From Pseudomonadota bacterium (GTDB taxonomy: Bacteria; Myxococcota; Myxococcia; Myxococcales; Myxococcaceae), in assembly GCA_023424585.1 (NCBI GenBank), contig JAFADT010000152.1:1-5320 (forward strand): 5,320 nt of DNA. Reading direction: 5' to 3'. The position numbers were made by a program, and so were the translations under genes. Below the pieces are notes generated by a model, which saw nothing but the letters and a program-made list of their open reading frames with translations, was not told the origin of the DNA and ran no database searches. This document shows, piece by piece, positions 1 through 5,320 of the stretch; position 1 is the stretch's first letter, and each line of letters opens with the position of its first letter.

Positions 1-1492
1 GCGTGGGACCGTCCTCGTCCTGCGTCACCGTCGGGAGGGACGGCTCCTCCAGGCGCACCGGCCGCGTGCTCCGCGAGGGCGGTGACTCCAGGGCCCGCCG
101 CGAGCCCGTCATGCCCCGGGGGGCATCGGCGCGAGGCTCGGCGTTGCGCACCTCGGAGCGGGGCTCCGGCCGGGCATCGACGGCGCGGGCATCCGCTCGC
201 GGGTCGGCGTTGCGCACCTCCGAGCGGGGCTCCGGCCGCGCGTCCACATGACGGGCCTCCACGTGCCGGGACGCCTCCGCGTTGCGCGCCTCCACCCGCG
301 CCTCCGCGTTGCGCCCCTCCGGACGGGTGTCCGGCCCCCGGACCTCCGCGCGCGCCCCGTCCGCCTCCGCGTCCTCGCGGCGCGACTCCACCTTCCCGCT
401 GGGCCGGCTCGGCCGGTTCGGGCGCAGCGTGGTGGTGGGCTCGTTCTCCGTGCGCCCCGGCGCCGTCGCGGGCCGCATCACCGGGCGGCGCGGCGTGGGG
501 GGCGGCGGAGACGACCCCGCCTCCTCGTCCGTCACCTGCACCTCGCCGGAGCGCGCCTCCTCGGTCAGCCGGTCCGCGTACAGCTCCCGCATGAACGCGG
601 CCAGGTCCGCCACCGTGCCGCACGGCTGCGGCTGCGACGCCAGCCAGTCCTCCAGCGCCCGCTGGAGCTCCTGCGCGTGCTGGTAGCGCGACTCCGGATC
701 CTTCGCGAGCGCCTTGAGCACGATGGCGTCCAGCTCCACCGGCACCCGGGGCGCCACCTGCGACGGCACCGGCACGTTGCACTCCGCCACCGCCCCCAGG
801 GTCAGCATGTCGCTGTGGCGCTTGAAGAGGCGCCCCCCCGTCAGCAGCTCGTGCAGCACCACGCCCAGCGCGAACACGTCCGAGCGCCGGTCCACGCGCT
901 GGCCCGAGGCCTGCTCCGGCGACATGTACGAGTACTTGCCCTTGAGCACCCCGGAGCGCGTCACGGTGGCCTGGTCCGCCGCCTTCGCGATGCCGAAGTC
1001 CACCACCTTCACGCCGCCGTCGAACGTCACCAGGATGTTCTGCGGGGACACGTCCCGGTGCACGATGCCCAGCGGGCGCCCCGCCGCGTCCGTCTTCTTG
1101 TGCGCGTAGTCCAGGCCCGCGCACGCCTCCAGCAGGATGCGGCACACCAGCGGCACCGGCAGCGGACGCCCCGCCGTCTCCGAGCGCTTCCAGAGCCGGC
1201 GCGCGTCCACGCCATGGATGTACTCCATGGCGATGAAGAAGGTGTCCCCCTCCGCCCCCAGGTCGTAGATCTGCACCACGTTGGGGTGCGCGAGCCGGGC
1301 GGCGATCCGCGCCTCGTCCAGGAACATCCGGACGAACTCGTCGTTCTCCGCCAGGTGCGGGAGGATCCGCTTGAGCACCAGCAGCTTGTCCGGAGCATCC
1401 GAACCCGGCCGGCGCGCGAGGTAGATCTGCGCCATGCCACCCGTGGCGAGGCGCTTCAGGAGCTGGTAGCTGCCGTAGGTTTCGATGGACAC
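1..1492 (-). CDS. Hanks-type Ser/Thr protein kinase, 3' end beyond window
   Basis: Predicted cytoplasmic eukaryotic-like Ser/Thr kinase that transfers phosphate from ATP to proteins; 497 codons are visible and no stop is reached. The catalytic domain spans about residues 9-284: a degenerate glycine loop (ATGGMAQIY, 16-24), ATP-anchoring K41, helix-C E60, catalytic loop HRDVSPQN (145-152; D147, N152), metal-binding DFG (165-167), SPE in place of APE (191-193), D205 and R269. The activation loop offers T176, T178 and S180 as autophosphorylation candidates. The usual HRDLKP lysine is serine, as is common in myxobacterial kinases. After a short conserved tail (about 291-306) comes a Pro/Arg/Glu-rich linker with 22- and 9-residue repeats; a membrane segment or sensor domain may lie beyond the window. 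The GTG start is chosen because the protein then begins just before the GSYQLL strand; the next ATG (residue 20) would destroy the glycine loop, and a TTG at 1519 overlaps the candidate -10 box. No clear ribosome binding site precedes the GTG. Kinase identity is firm; substrates are unknown. Confidence 0.95.
   Translation of the reverse strand, partial: MSIETYGSYQLLKRLATGGMAQIYLARRPGSDAPDKLLVLKRILPHLAENDEFVRMFLDEARIAARLAHPNVVQIYDLGAEGDTFFIAMEYIHGVDARRLWKRSETAGRPLPVPLVCRILLEACAGLDYAHKKTDAAGRPLGIVHRDVSPQNILVTFDGGVKVVDFGIAKAADQATVTRSGVLKGKYSYMSPEQASGQRVDRRSDVFALGVVLHELLTGGRLFKRHSDMLTLGAVAECNVPVPSQVAPRVPVELDAIVLKALAKDPESRYQHAQELQRALEDWLASQPQPCGTVADLAAFMRELYADRLTEEARSGEVQVTDEEAGSSPPPPTPRRPVMRPATAPGRTENEPTTTLRPNRPSRPSGKVESRREDAEADGARAEVRGPDTRPEGRNAEARVEARNAEASRHVEARHVDARPEPRSEVRNADPRADARAVDARPEPRSEVRNAEPRADAPRGMTGSRRALESPPSRSTRPVRLEEPSLPTVTQDEDGPT
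124..320 (-). repeat. Tandem repeats coding the kinase linker
   Basis: Two adjacent units with a 66-bp period (about 124-189 and 190-255) encode two 22-residue copies beginning RPEPRSEVRNA, at residues about 419-440 and 441-462. Within them the 35-bp stretches 138-172 and 204-238 differ at one base. A shorter 27-bp period follows at higher coordinates: GCGTTGCGC recurs at 279-287 and 306-314 and encodes EARNAEA-like 9-residue units. The repeats keep frame and give an Arg/Glu/Ala/Pro-rich, probably disordered spacer between the kinase domain and whatever lies downstream. The near identity of the 35-bp segments suggests recent duplication or slippage. Confidence 0.8.
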
Positions 1493-1518
1493 GGCCGGAC
1501 GCGTGGAGGCGAACCCCA

Positions 1519-1547
1519 AGCGTAAGCGGCCGGGCCAGGGGAATCAA
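1519..1547 (-). promoter_or_regulatory. Candidate sigma-70-type promoter for the kinase gene
   Basis: On the minus strand TTGATT (1547-1542) and TACGCT (1524-1519) are separated by exactly 17 bp. They match the -35 consensus at four of six positions and the -10 consensus at three of six. Transcription would begin near 1512, leaving a leader of about 20 nt before the GTG at 1492. The region is the most AT-rich part of this gap. Found by eye; the -10 box is weak. Confidence 0.35.
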
Positions 1548-1564
1548 ACATCGAATCCCCCTGG
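1535..1564. promoter_or_regulatory. Dyad between the small gene and the kinase gene
   Basis: Perfect 7-bp inverted arms, CCAGGGG (1535-1541) and CCCCTGG (1558-1564), flank a 16-bp AT-richer centre. On the minus strand GATTC occurs twice inside it. The dyad covers the candidate -35 box of the kinase gene, as an operator would. It could instead be a weak terminator for the small gene, but no T-run follows in the direction of transcription. Between it and the small gene's stop, 1563-1594 can also form a two-tier weak stem (GGGCT/AGCCC around GGGT/ACCC). Confidence 0.35.
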
Positions 1565-1593
1565 GCTGTCCCGGGTTCCACCCCTGGTGAGCC

Positions 1594-1929
1594 CTAGCGG
1601 CGGGCGGCCCGGACCTCGCGGGTCTCCCGCATCAGGGCCTCCAGTTCGTCCAGGTGCCGCTTGAGCACCGGCATCAGCACCGGCGCCGCGTCCACCCGGT
1701 CGAACAGGTCCAGCACCCGGTCCACCCTGCGCTCGATCTCCTGGGCCCTCACCGGGCTGATGCGCCGCAGCAGCAGGTCCGCCCCGGCCTCCATCAGCAC
1801 CCGGGCCACCGCGTCGCGCGAGGCCAGCGGCTCCTGCTTGCGCCGGCCCTCGCCACGGATGACCCGCAGCCCCGGCGCCCCTGCGCGCGGAGTGGACTTC
1901 ACAGGCTCATCAGGGGTCCAGGTGCTCAC
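1594..1929 (-). CDS. Small helical protein of unknown function
   Basis: A 111-residue protein I do not recognise. Residues 1-35 are Pro/Arg/Gly-rich and probably flexible. Residues about 37-111 are predicted mostly helical with heptad-like hydrophobic spacing: one segment around RVLMEAGADLLLRRISP (43-59), a second around EIERRVDRVLDLFDRVD (64-80), and a charged C-terminal helix (about 84-111). There is no signal peptide, membrane segment or cysteine, so it is probably cytoplasmic. The GTG start at 1929 is preceded by GGAGG (1934-1938) four bases upstream. An in-frame ATG at 2004 was not chosen because it lacks a ribosome binding site and because about half of the 25 extra codons end in A or T, unlike the body of the gene. 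It lies 101 bp before the kinase start on the same strand. A helical-bundle adaptor or kinase partner is possible but is only inference. Confidence 0.75.
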   Translation of the reverse strand: MSTWTPDEPVKSTPRAGAPGLRVIRGEGRRKQEPLASRDAVARVLMEAGADLLLRRISPVRAQEIERRVDRVLDLFDRVDAAPVLMPVLKRHLDELEALMRETREVRAARR

Positions 1930-1964
1930 AGCGCCTCCAGGGCAACAGCGTGCAGACGCTCCGC

Positions 1965-1992
1965 AGGGTACACACCGAGGGAGCGCCTCCAA
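1965..1992 (-). promoter_or_regulatory. Weak candidate promoter for the small gene
   Basis: On the minus strand TTGGAG (1992-1987) and TACCCT (1970-1965) are separated by 16 bp. Each hexamer matches the sigma-70 consensus at three of six positions. A start site about seven bases past the -10 would give a leader of about 30 nt before the GTG at 1929. It lies in the locally AT-richer part of the 176-bp gap. This is the best pair I found by eye and may be chance. Confidence 0.2.
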
Positions 1993-2055
1993 TTTTCTGG
2001 TCATCCGCACAGGCAGATGCAGCGCTGTAGCACCGGGGTCTGACACCGCCGTTCG

Positions 2056-2082
2056 GGGCCGGATGGCCGGCCCGTCACGGGC
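2056..2082 (-). terminator. Two overlapping hairpins after the lipoprotein gene
   Basis: Two perfect hairpins lie 24-50 bp past the lipoprotein stop: GGGCCGG/CCGGCCC (2056-2062 with 2067-2073, 4-base loop) and GCCCG/CGGGC (2070-2074 with 2078-2082, 3-base loop). They share bases 2070-2073, so both cannot form fully at once. Position and GC content suit a transcription terminator, but no T-run follows, so efficient intrinsic termination is uncertain. Confidence 0.4.
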
Positions 2083-2105
2083 TCCACACCCACCGCTTAC
2101 CCCGT

Positions 2106-5060
2106 TCAGTCGTTGGCGCAGGCGCGGCGGTAGGTGATGGCCACCTTGGAGCCCGGCGGCGGCACCACGGTGAACACCACGCTGTTGGACGCGGCGTCGT
2201 AGGTCCACCCGCTGGTGGTGGCGGTGCCGTTGACGGTCACCACCACCGTGCCCGCGTCGGGCTCCTCGCTCAGCGGGAAGCGGTCCTGCGCGCTGAACGC
2301 CTTGTTGGCCACCTGCCTGAGCAGCGGCGCGTAGTCCGCCGCGCAGATGTTGAGCACCTCGCCGCCGGTCTGCGCCGCCGCGTCCGCGTACCGGGTGCCG
2401 GTGCCGCCCGCCGTGGCGCAGGACGTCTTGGTGGGCGCGATGGCGAAGAACGTGGCCCGCTGCGGCTGGTTCTCCCCCTTGCGCTGCTGCGCCCACTGCA
2501 CGTACGTGGAGACCGCGTCCGGCGAGTGGTCATCCTCGTCGCCCACGAACACCACCACCAGCGCCGCGGAGTCGCGCAGGAAGCCCGCGTTGCCGTCGTT
2601 GGCCAGCGGCGTGCGCGGATCATCCACGTTGTTCACCAGCGGCGAGGTGAGCGCGCGGCGCATCGCCTCGAAGCCCTGCTCCACCTGGGCGCACTGGCCC
2701 ACCTGCACGTTCTGCTGGAGCAGCTGCGTCACGTTGGCCGTGGCCAGCGTGAGGATGCGCTGGCGGCTGTTGTCCGCCGGGAAGAAGCGGCCGGCCTCGC
2801 CCCCCAGCGCGCCGCCCGGGCACGCGCCGGACACCGCGGAGATGCCCGTCGTCGTCACCGCCATGTTCACGTCCACCGCCTTGTTGCGCGCGGCGTCCAC
2901 GAACGCGGGGATGGCGGAGACGAGCTTCGGGTGCTCCTCCACCATGGACGCCGTGTTGTCCACGACGAAGAGCACGTCCACCTTGCTCACGTCCTGCTGC
3001 ACGAACGTGTCCGTCTTGTCCGTCTTCTTCGACGACTCGCCGATGAGCGGCACCATCAGCGGGATGGGCAGGTCGCTGGAGTCCACGAACAGCGGCGACA
3101 GGTTCATGCCCGTCACCTGCGCCAGGTAGTCCACGCCCACCGTGAAGGACTCGCCCGGCTCCAGCTGGAACGCGGGCGGCGCCGGGTGGTCCAGCAGCTC
3201 GAACTCCGAGTCCGTGGTGCCCGGCCCGATGAAGACGTTGGACACCGTGATGGGCGTGGTGCACGCGTTGAGATAGTTCACCTCGCGCGGCGCCGGGCGG
3301 CAGTCCTTGCGGCCCAGGCCGAAGTCCACGTACCAGGGCGACGCCACCAGGCACGTCTCCTGCGAGTTCGCCATCAGCGGCACCTGCCGCACCGGCGTCG
3401 CCGGGTTGTACTGCTCCACCTGCAGCTCCCCCGCGAAGCTGCCGCCCGTGAAGGGCGCCTGGAAGGCCACCTGGAAGCTGAACCAGTCCCCCGGGTAGAT
3501 GATGCCGCCGTAGAGCTCGCCGCCCGGCATCTTGAACACGCCGCCGCCGTCGTTGGCCACGCGGATGTTCTTCACGGGGCACAGGTCCGCGCCCTTGTTC
3601 TCCAGCTTCACGCCCAGCACCGCGCCGCGGCCCGGCGGGATGGTGCCGAAGTCCACCAGCTCCGGCGTGAGGGTCAGCTCACACGGCGCATGCGCCTTCG
3701 CGCTGCCGAAGAAGTCCAGCTGCACGGTGGCCGCGGAGAACGCGCTCGTGGTCATCACCAGCGAGCCGGACGCGCTGCCCTCGCGCAGGGGCTCGTAGAA
3801 GACCTCCAGGTTCAGCTCGCCGTTGGCCGGCAGGGTGAACGGCAGGGCCACCGGCTTGTGGTTGAACTGGAGCTGCGCGCCCGTCGCGTCCGGCGTCCAG
3901 TCCAGCGTGTTGATGGTGAGCGGCCCCGCGTTGTCCGTGCCGCAGTTCTTCACGTTCACCACCACGCGCACCTTGGAGCCCAGCGGCTGCTCGCCGAAGT
4001 CGTACATCATCGGCGACACGCACAGCTCGGACGCGCCGCCGAAGCCGCGCAGCGGCACGGGCAGCGTGGGGTGGCGCTTGCTCACCACGGTGTAGACGGC
4101 GCGGTCCGTGGCCGCGCCCATGTGACCGGGGCTGTAGCGGATCTCGAAGGCGCGCACCTCGCCGGGCTGGAGCACCAGCGGCAGGCCCGTGTTGTTCTGG
4201 CTGAAGGACGCGTCCGTGCCGTCCAGCATGAGCGACGTCACCGTCACCGGCTCCGTGCTGATGTTGCGCAGGCTGGAGGCCTTCACCGCGTCGCGGTCCA
4301 CCGGCACCGCGCCGAAGTCCACCACCTCCGGCTCCGCCACCACCGCGCGCTCCAGCGCCTCCGCCGTCACCTGCACCGCCACGTCCGCGCACCCGACGCA
4401 GGGCGAGATGGCCAGGGCCACCTGCTTCTTGCCCACCCGCACCGGGTTGAAGGTGAGGGGCAGCTCCACGCGCTCGCCCGGGTTCACCGTCAGCGGCGCC
4501 GCGGCGAACTCATCCTTGTCCGCGCCCACCAGCTTGGGCGTCACCATCACCGGCAGCTCCGTGGGGTTGTCCAGCGTCACGCCCAGCGTCTTGGTGGAGT
4601 CCGCCTCGATGCGGCCGAAGTCCAGCGCGCGCGGCGTCACCCGGGCCCACGCGTCCACGCCGGCGCCGTTGAGCGGGATGCGCATCAGCGGCTCGATGCG
4701 CGTGTCCGAGCGCACCACCAGCACCGCGGGCAGCCCGCCCTGCGCCAGCGGCGCGAAGCGCACCTTCAGCGTGCACTCGCTGCCCGGCACCAGGCTGTGC
4801 GGTCCCTCGTGGGTGAACTCGGCCTGGTAGGCGCCCTCAGGCCCCTCCACCCAGGCTTCGTCCACCGTGACGCGCGCGCGGCCCACGTTGCGCAGCGTCA
4901 CCGTGGACTCGCGGGCGTCGAAGACGGCCACCCGCGCGAAGTCGATGCCGCCCGGCGTCGCCGTCAGCCGGCCGTCCGCCAGCGATGAGCGATCCCGGTC
5001 CGCGCACCCCGACAGCAGCCCCACCACCACCAAGCCCAGCAGGCCCCAGCGCCCCGTCAT
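2106..5060 (-). CDS. Lipoprotein with six ASH-like repeats and a vWA domain
   Basis: A 984-residue predicted surface or periplasmic lipoprotein, likely binding a protein or ligand; no enzymatic motif is visible. Residues 1-19 are a lipoprotein signal (hydrophobic 6-16, lipobox LSGC, lipidated C19; Ala follows). Six anchor-D/ASPM-SPD-2-Hydin-type immunoglobulin-like repeats follow at about 35-134, 142-235, 243-340, 349-453, 465-567 and 573-675. Repeats 2-6 open with a P-x3-DFG-type signature (TPRALDFG, EPEVVDFG, SPMMYDFG, TPELVDFG, SPWYVDFG) and repeat 1 with TPGGIDFA. A Lys/Asp/Ser linker leads to a von Willebrand A domain (about 693-925) with MIDAS DNTAS (701-705) and an acidic loop GDEDDHS (840-846). 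The C-terminus (930-984) has VTVNG...GWTYD and a GSKVAITY strand, a tail I associate with such myxobacterial vWA proteins. The ATG at 5060 is preferred: GAGAGGGG lies eight bases upstream and the signal peptide starts there. An upstream in-frame ATG at 5120 would add 20 Ala/Gly-rich residues before the signal. Natural ligand unknown. Confidence 0.93.
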   Translation of the reverse strand: MTGRWGLLGLVVVGLLSGCADRDRSSLADGRLTATPGGIDFARVAVFDARESTVTLRNVGRARVTVDEAWVEGPEGAYQAEFTHEGPHSLVPGSECTLKVRFAPLAQGGLPAVLVVRSDTRIEPLMRIPLNGAGVDAWARVTPRALDFGRIEADSTKTLGVTLDNPTELPVMVTPKLVGADKDEFAAAPLTVNPGERVELPLTFNPVRVGKKQVALAISPCVGCADVAVQVTAEALERAVVAEPEVVDFGAVPVDRDAVKASSLRNISTEPVTVTSLMLDGTDASFSQNNTGLPLVLQPGEVRAFEIRYSPGHMGAATDRAVYTVVSKRHPTLPVPLRGFGGASELCVSPMMYDFGEQPLGSKVRVVVNVKNCGTDNAGPLTINTLDWTPDATGAQLQFNHKPVALPFTLPANGELNLEVFYEPLREGSASGSLVMTTSAFSAATVQLDFFGSAKAHAPCELTLTPELVDFGTIPPGRGAVLGVKLENKGADLCPVKNIRVANDGGGVFKMPGGELYGGIIYPGDWFSFQVAFQAPFTGGSFAGELQVEQYNPATPVRQVPLMANSQETCLVASPWYVDFGLGRKDCRPAPREVNYLNACTTPITVSNVFIGPGTTDSEFELLDHPAPPAFQLEPGESFTVGVDYLAQVTGMNLSPLFVDSSDLPIPLMVPLIGESSKKTDKTDTFVQQDVSKVDVLFVVDNTASMVEEHPKLVSAIPAFVDAARNKAVDVNMAVTTTGISAVSGACPGGALGGEAGRFFPADNSRQRILTLATANVTQLLQQNVQVGQCAQVEQGFEAMRRALTSPLVNNVDDPRTPLANDGNAGFLRDSAALVVVFVGDEDDHSPDAVSTYVQWAQQRKGENQPQRATFFAIAPTKTSCATAGGTGTRYADAAAQTGGEVLNICAADYAPLLRQVANKAFSAQDRFPLSEEPDAGTVVVTVNGTATTSGWTYDAASNSVVFTVVPPPGSKVAITYRRACAND

Positions 5061-5068
5061 GGCACCCA

Positions 5069-5082
5069 CCCCTCTCCCTCCC
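5069..5082 (-). promoter_or_regulatory. Ribosome binding site deciding the lipoprotein start
   Basis: A 14-base all-purine tract on the minus strand ends in GAGAGGGG, eight bases before the ATG at 5060. The alternative ATG at 5120 has no comparable purine tract in place, so this site fixes the start at the signal peptide. Confidence 0.6.
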
Positions 5083-5114
5083 GCCTCGCCCAGAATCCTC
5101 GAGGCCGCGGCAGC

Positions 5115-5137
5115 GGCCACACCTCTCGGAGGTGGCC
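5115..5137 (-). other. Leader hairpin upstream of the lipoprotein gene
   Basis: GGCC (5115-5118) and ACCTC (5121-5125) pair with GAGGT (5129-5133) and GGCC (5134-5137) around a three-base loop, with a two-base bulge (5119-5120). If transcription starts near 5149, this lies in the 5' leader, 55-77 nt before the ATG. It might affect messenger stability or translation, but it does not cover the ribosome binding site. Confidence 0.35.
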
Positions 5138-5155
5138 CTCGCGGCTCAGGTGGCG

Positions 5156-5184
5156 AAGCTAGGCACCCACCCCGGGACTGCCAA
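5156..5184 (-). promoter_or_regulatory. Candidate sigma-70-type promoter for the lipoprotein gene
   Basis: On the minus strand TTGGCA (5184-5179) matches the -35 consensus at five of six positions. After exactly 17 bp it is followed by TAGCTT (5161-5156), which matches the -10 consensus at three of six. Transcription would start near 5149, giving a leader of about 90 nt. The spacer contains GGGGTGGGTGCC, which recurs directly before the ATG at 5061-5072. Confidence 0.4.
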
Positions 5185-5214
5185 CCGCCTCACCGTGGGA
5201 AGAACAGGGGAACT

Positions 5215-5268
5215 GTCCTCCAGAACGTCCACTGGAGGGCACCCTCCGGGCCCGCGACCGCGGAGGAC
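5215..5268 (-). terminator. Nested and competing hairpins, possible terminator
   Basis: An outer 7-bp inverted repeat, GTCCTCC (5215-5221) with GGAGGAC (5262-5268), encloses CCGCG/CGCGG (5252-5263) and GGAGGG/CCCTCC (5234-5247). A further 7-bp stem, CCTCCAG/CTGGAGG (5217-5223 with 5232-5238), competes with both the outer stem and the GGAGGG stem. The cluster begins two bases past the TGA of the possible upstream gene, which suits a terminator, although no T-run follows. An attenuator or protein-binding region is an alternative. Confidence 0.35.
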
Positions 5269-5269
5269 T

Positions 5270-5320
5270 TCAGAGTTTTGGAATCCGCAACGTCTTGCTG
5301 ATCATCGCGCTGCCCGACGC
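5270..5320 (-). CDS. Possible 3' end of an upstream gene (partial)
   Basis: One minus-strand frame enters from the window edge and ends at TGA (5272-5270), giving 16 residues ending MISKTLRIPKL. Third positions are almost all G or C until the last few codons, as expected at the end of a gene in this genome, and hairpins follow at once. The same stretch read on the plus strand gives NVLLIIALPDA in a codon-position-equivalent frame, so it could instead be the start of a divergent gene; no plus-strand ATG or ribosome binding site supports that. Too short to identify. Confidence 0.35.
   Translation of the reverse strand, partial: ASGSAMISKTLRIPKL

Noticed and set aside
248..1525. Plus-strand open frame of 425 codons
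   Set aside because: It is antisense to the kinase gene, whose frame shows every kinase motif in order. Its Arg/His/Leu-rich translation has no recognisable features.
1661..2137. Plus-strand open frame of 158 codons across the small gene
   Set aside because: It is antisense to the small gene and its upstream gap, has no ribosome binding site that I can see and no coherent protein features.
1930..2496. Upstream extension of the small gene's frame to 300 residues (starting at 2496)
   Set aside because: The extension runs through the intergenic gap with poor codon bias and then into the lipoprotein gene in another frame. The GTG at 1929 has a ribosome binding site and fits the shift in codon use.
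2526..4988. Plus-strand open frame of 820 codons, rich in His, Arg, Val and Ala
   Set aside because: It lies wholly antisense to the lipoprotein gene, whose product has a signal peptide and clear domains. The composition is a by-product of GC-biased codons read backwards, and no domain is visible.
5061..5120. Lipoprotein start at the ATG at 5120, adding 20 residues
   Set aside because: The added Ala/Gly-rich residues would precede and weaken the signal peptide, and would include the leader hairpin and purine tract as coding sequence. The ATG at 5060 has a well-placed purine-rich site.
4867..5301. Plus-strand open frame of 144 codons over the lipoprotein start and upstream gap
   Set aside because: It overlaps the signal-peptide region antisense and continues through intergenic sequence with hairpins. 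The translation is low-complexity with no recognisable motif.
5280..5320. Start of a divergent plus-strand gene reading NVLLIIALPDA
   Set aside because: The frame has good third-position GC but no ATG, only a TTG at 5295 without a ribosome binding site. The minus-strand reading with a stop at 5270 explains the same bias better, though the question stays open.

Overview
The window is GC-rich throughout, with strongly GC-biased third codon positions. All supported genes lie on the minus strand. The kinase style (HRDVSPQN catalytic loop, GGMAQIY nucleotide loop) and the lipoprotein with anchor-D (ASH) repeats plus a von Willebrand A domain both point to a myxobacterium, most likely Myxococcales (Myxococcus, Corallococcus or Cystobacter relatives). 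This assignment is inferred from protein style, not from a marker gene.

Layout in the direction of transcription (right to left). First come the possible last 16 codons of an upstream gene (5320-5270). Next is an intergenic region of about 210 bp holding a cluster of competing hairpins, a plausible sigma-70-type promoter and a leader hairpin. It is followed by a large gene (5060-2106) for a 984-residue predicted lipoprotein with six ASH-like beta-sandwich repeats, a vWA domain and a short C-terminal beta domain. A 176-bp gap with two overlapping hairpins leads to a small gene (1929-1594) for an unrecognised 111-residue, mostly helical protein. A 101-bp gap with a promoter-like pair and a perfect 7-bp-arm dyad leads to a Hanks-type Ser/Thr protein kinase gene (1492 to beyond base 1). 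Its catalytic domain is complete, but its C-terminal part is cut by the window edge inside a Pro/Arg/Glu-rich linker with internal tandem repeats.

The three genes point the same way but are separated by 100-176 bp gaps containing promoter- and terminator-like signals, so they are more likely independently transcribed than one tight operon. The lipoprotein should sit on the outer side of the inner membrane or in the outer membrane and bind a ligand or another protein. The kinase acts on cytoplasmic targets. Nothing in the sequence shows a direct functional link, although the small helical protein next to the kinase is a reasonable candidate partner.

I see no tRNA, rRNA, CRISPR array, transposase or insertion sequence. 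The window looks like ordinary myxobacterial chromosome. The points most worth a second look are the paired cysteines confined to ASH repeats 4-6, the repeat-built kinase linker, the dyad over the kinase promoter and the mutually exclusive hairpins upstream of the lipoprotein gene.
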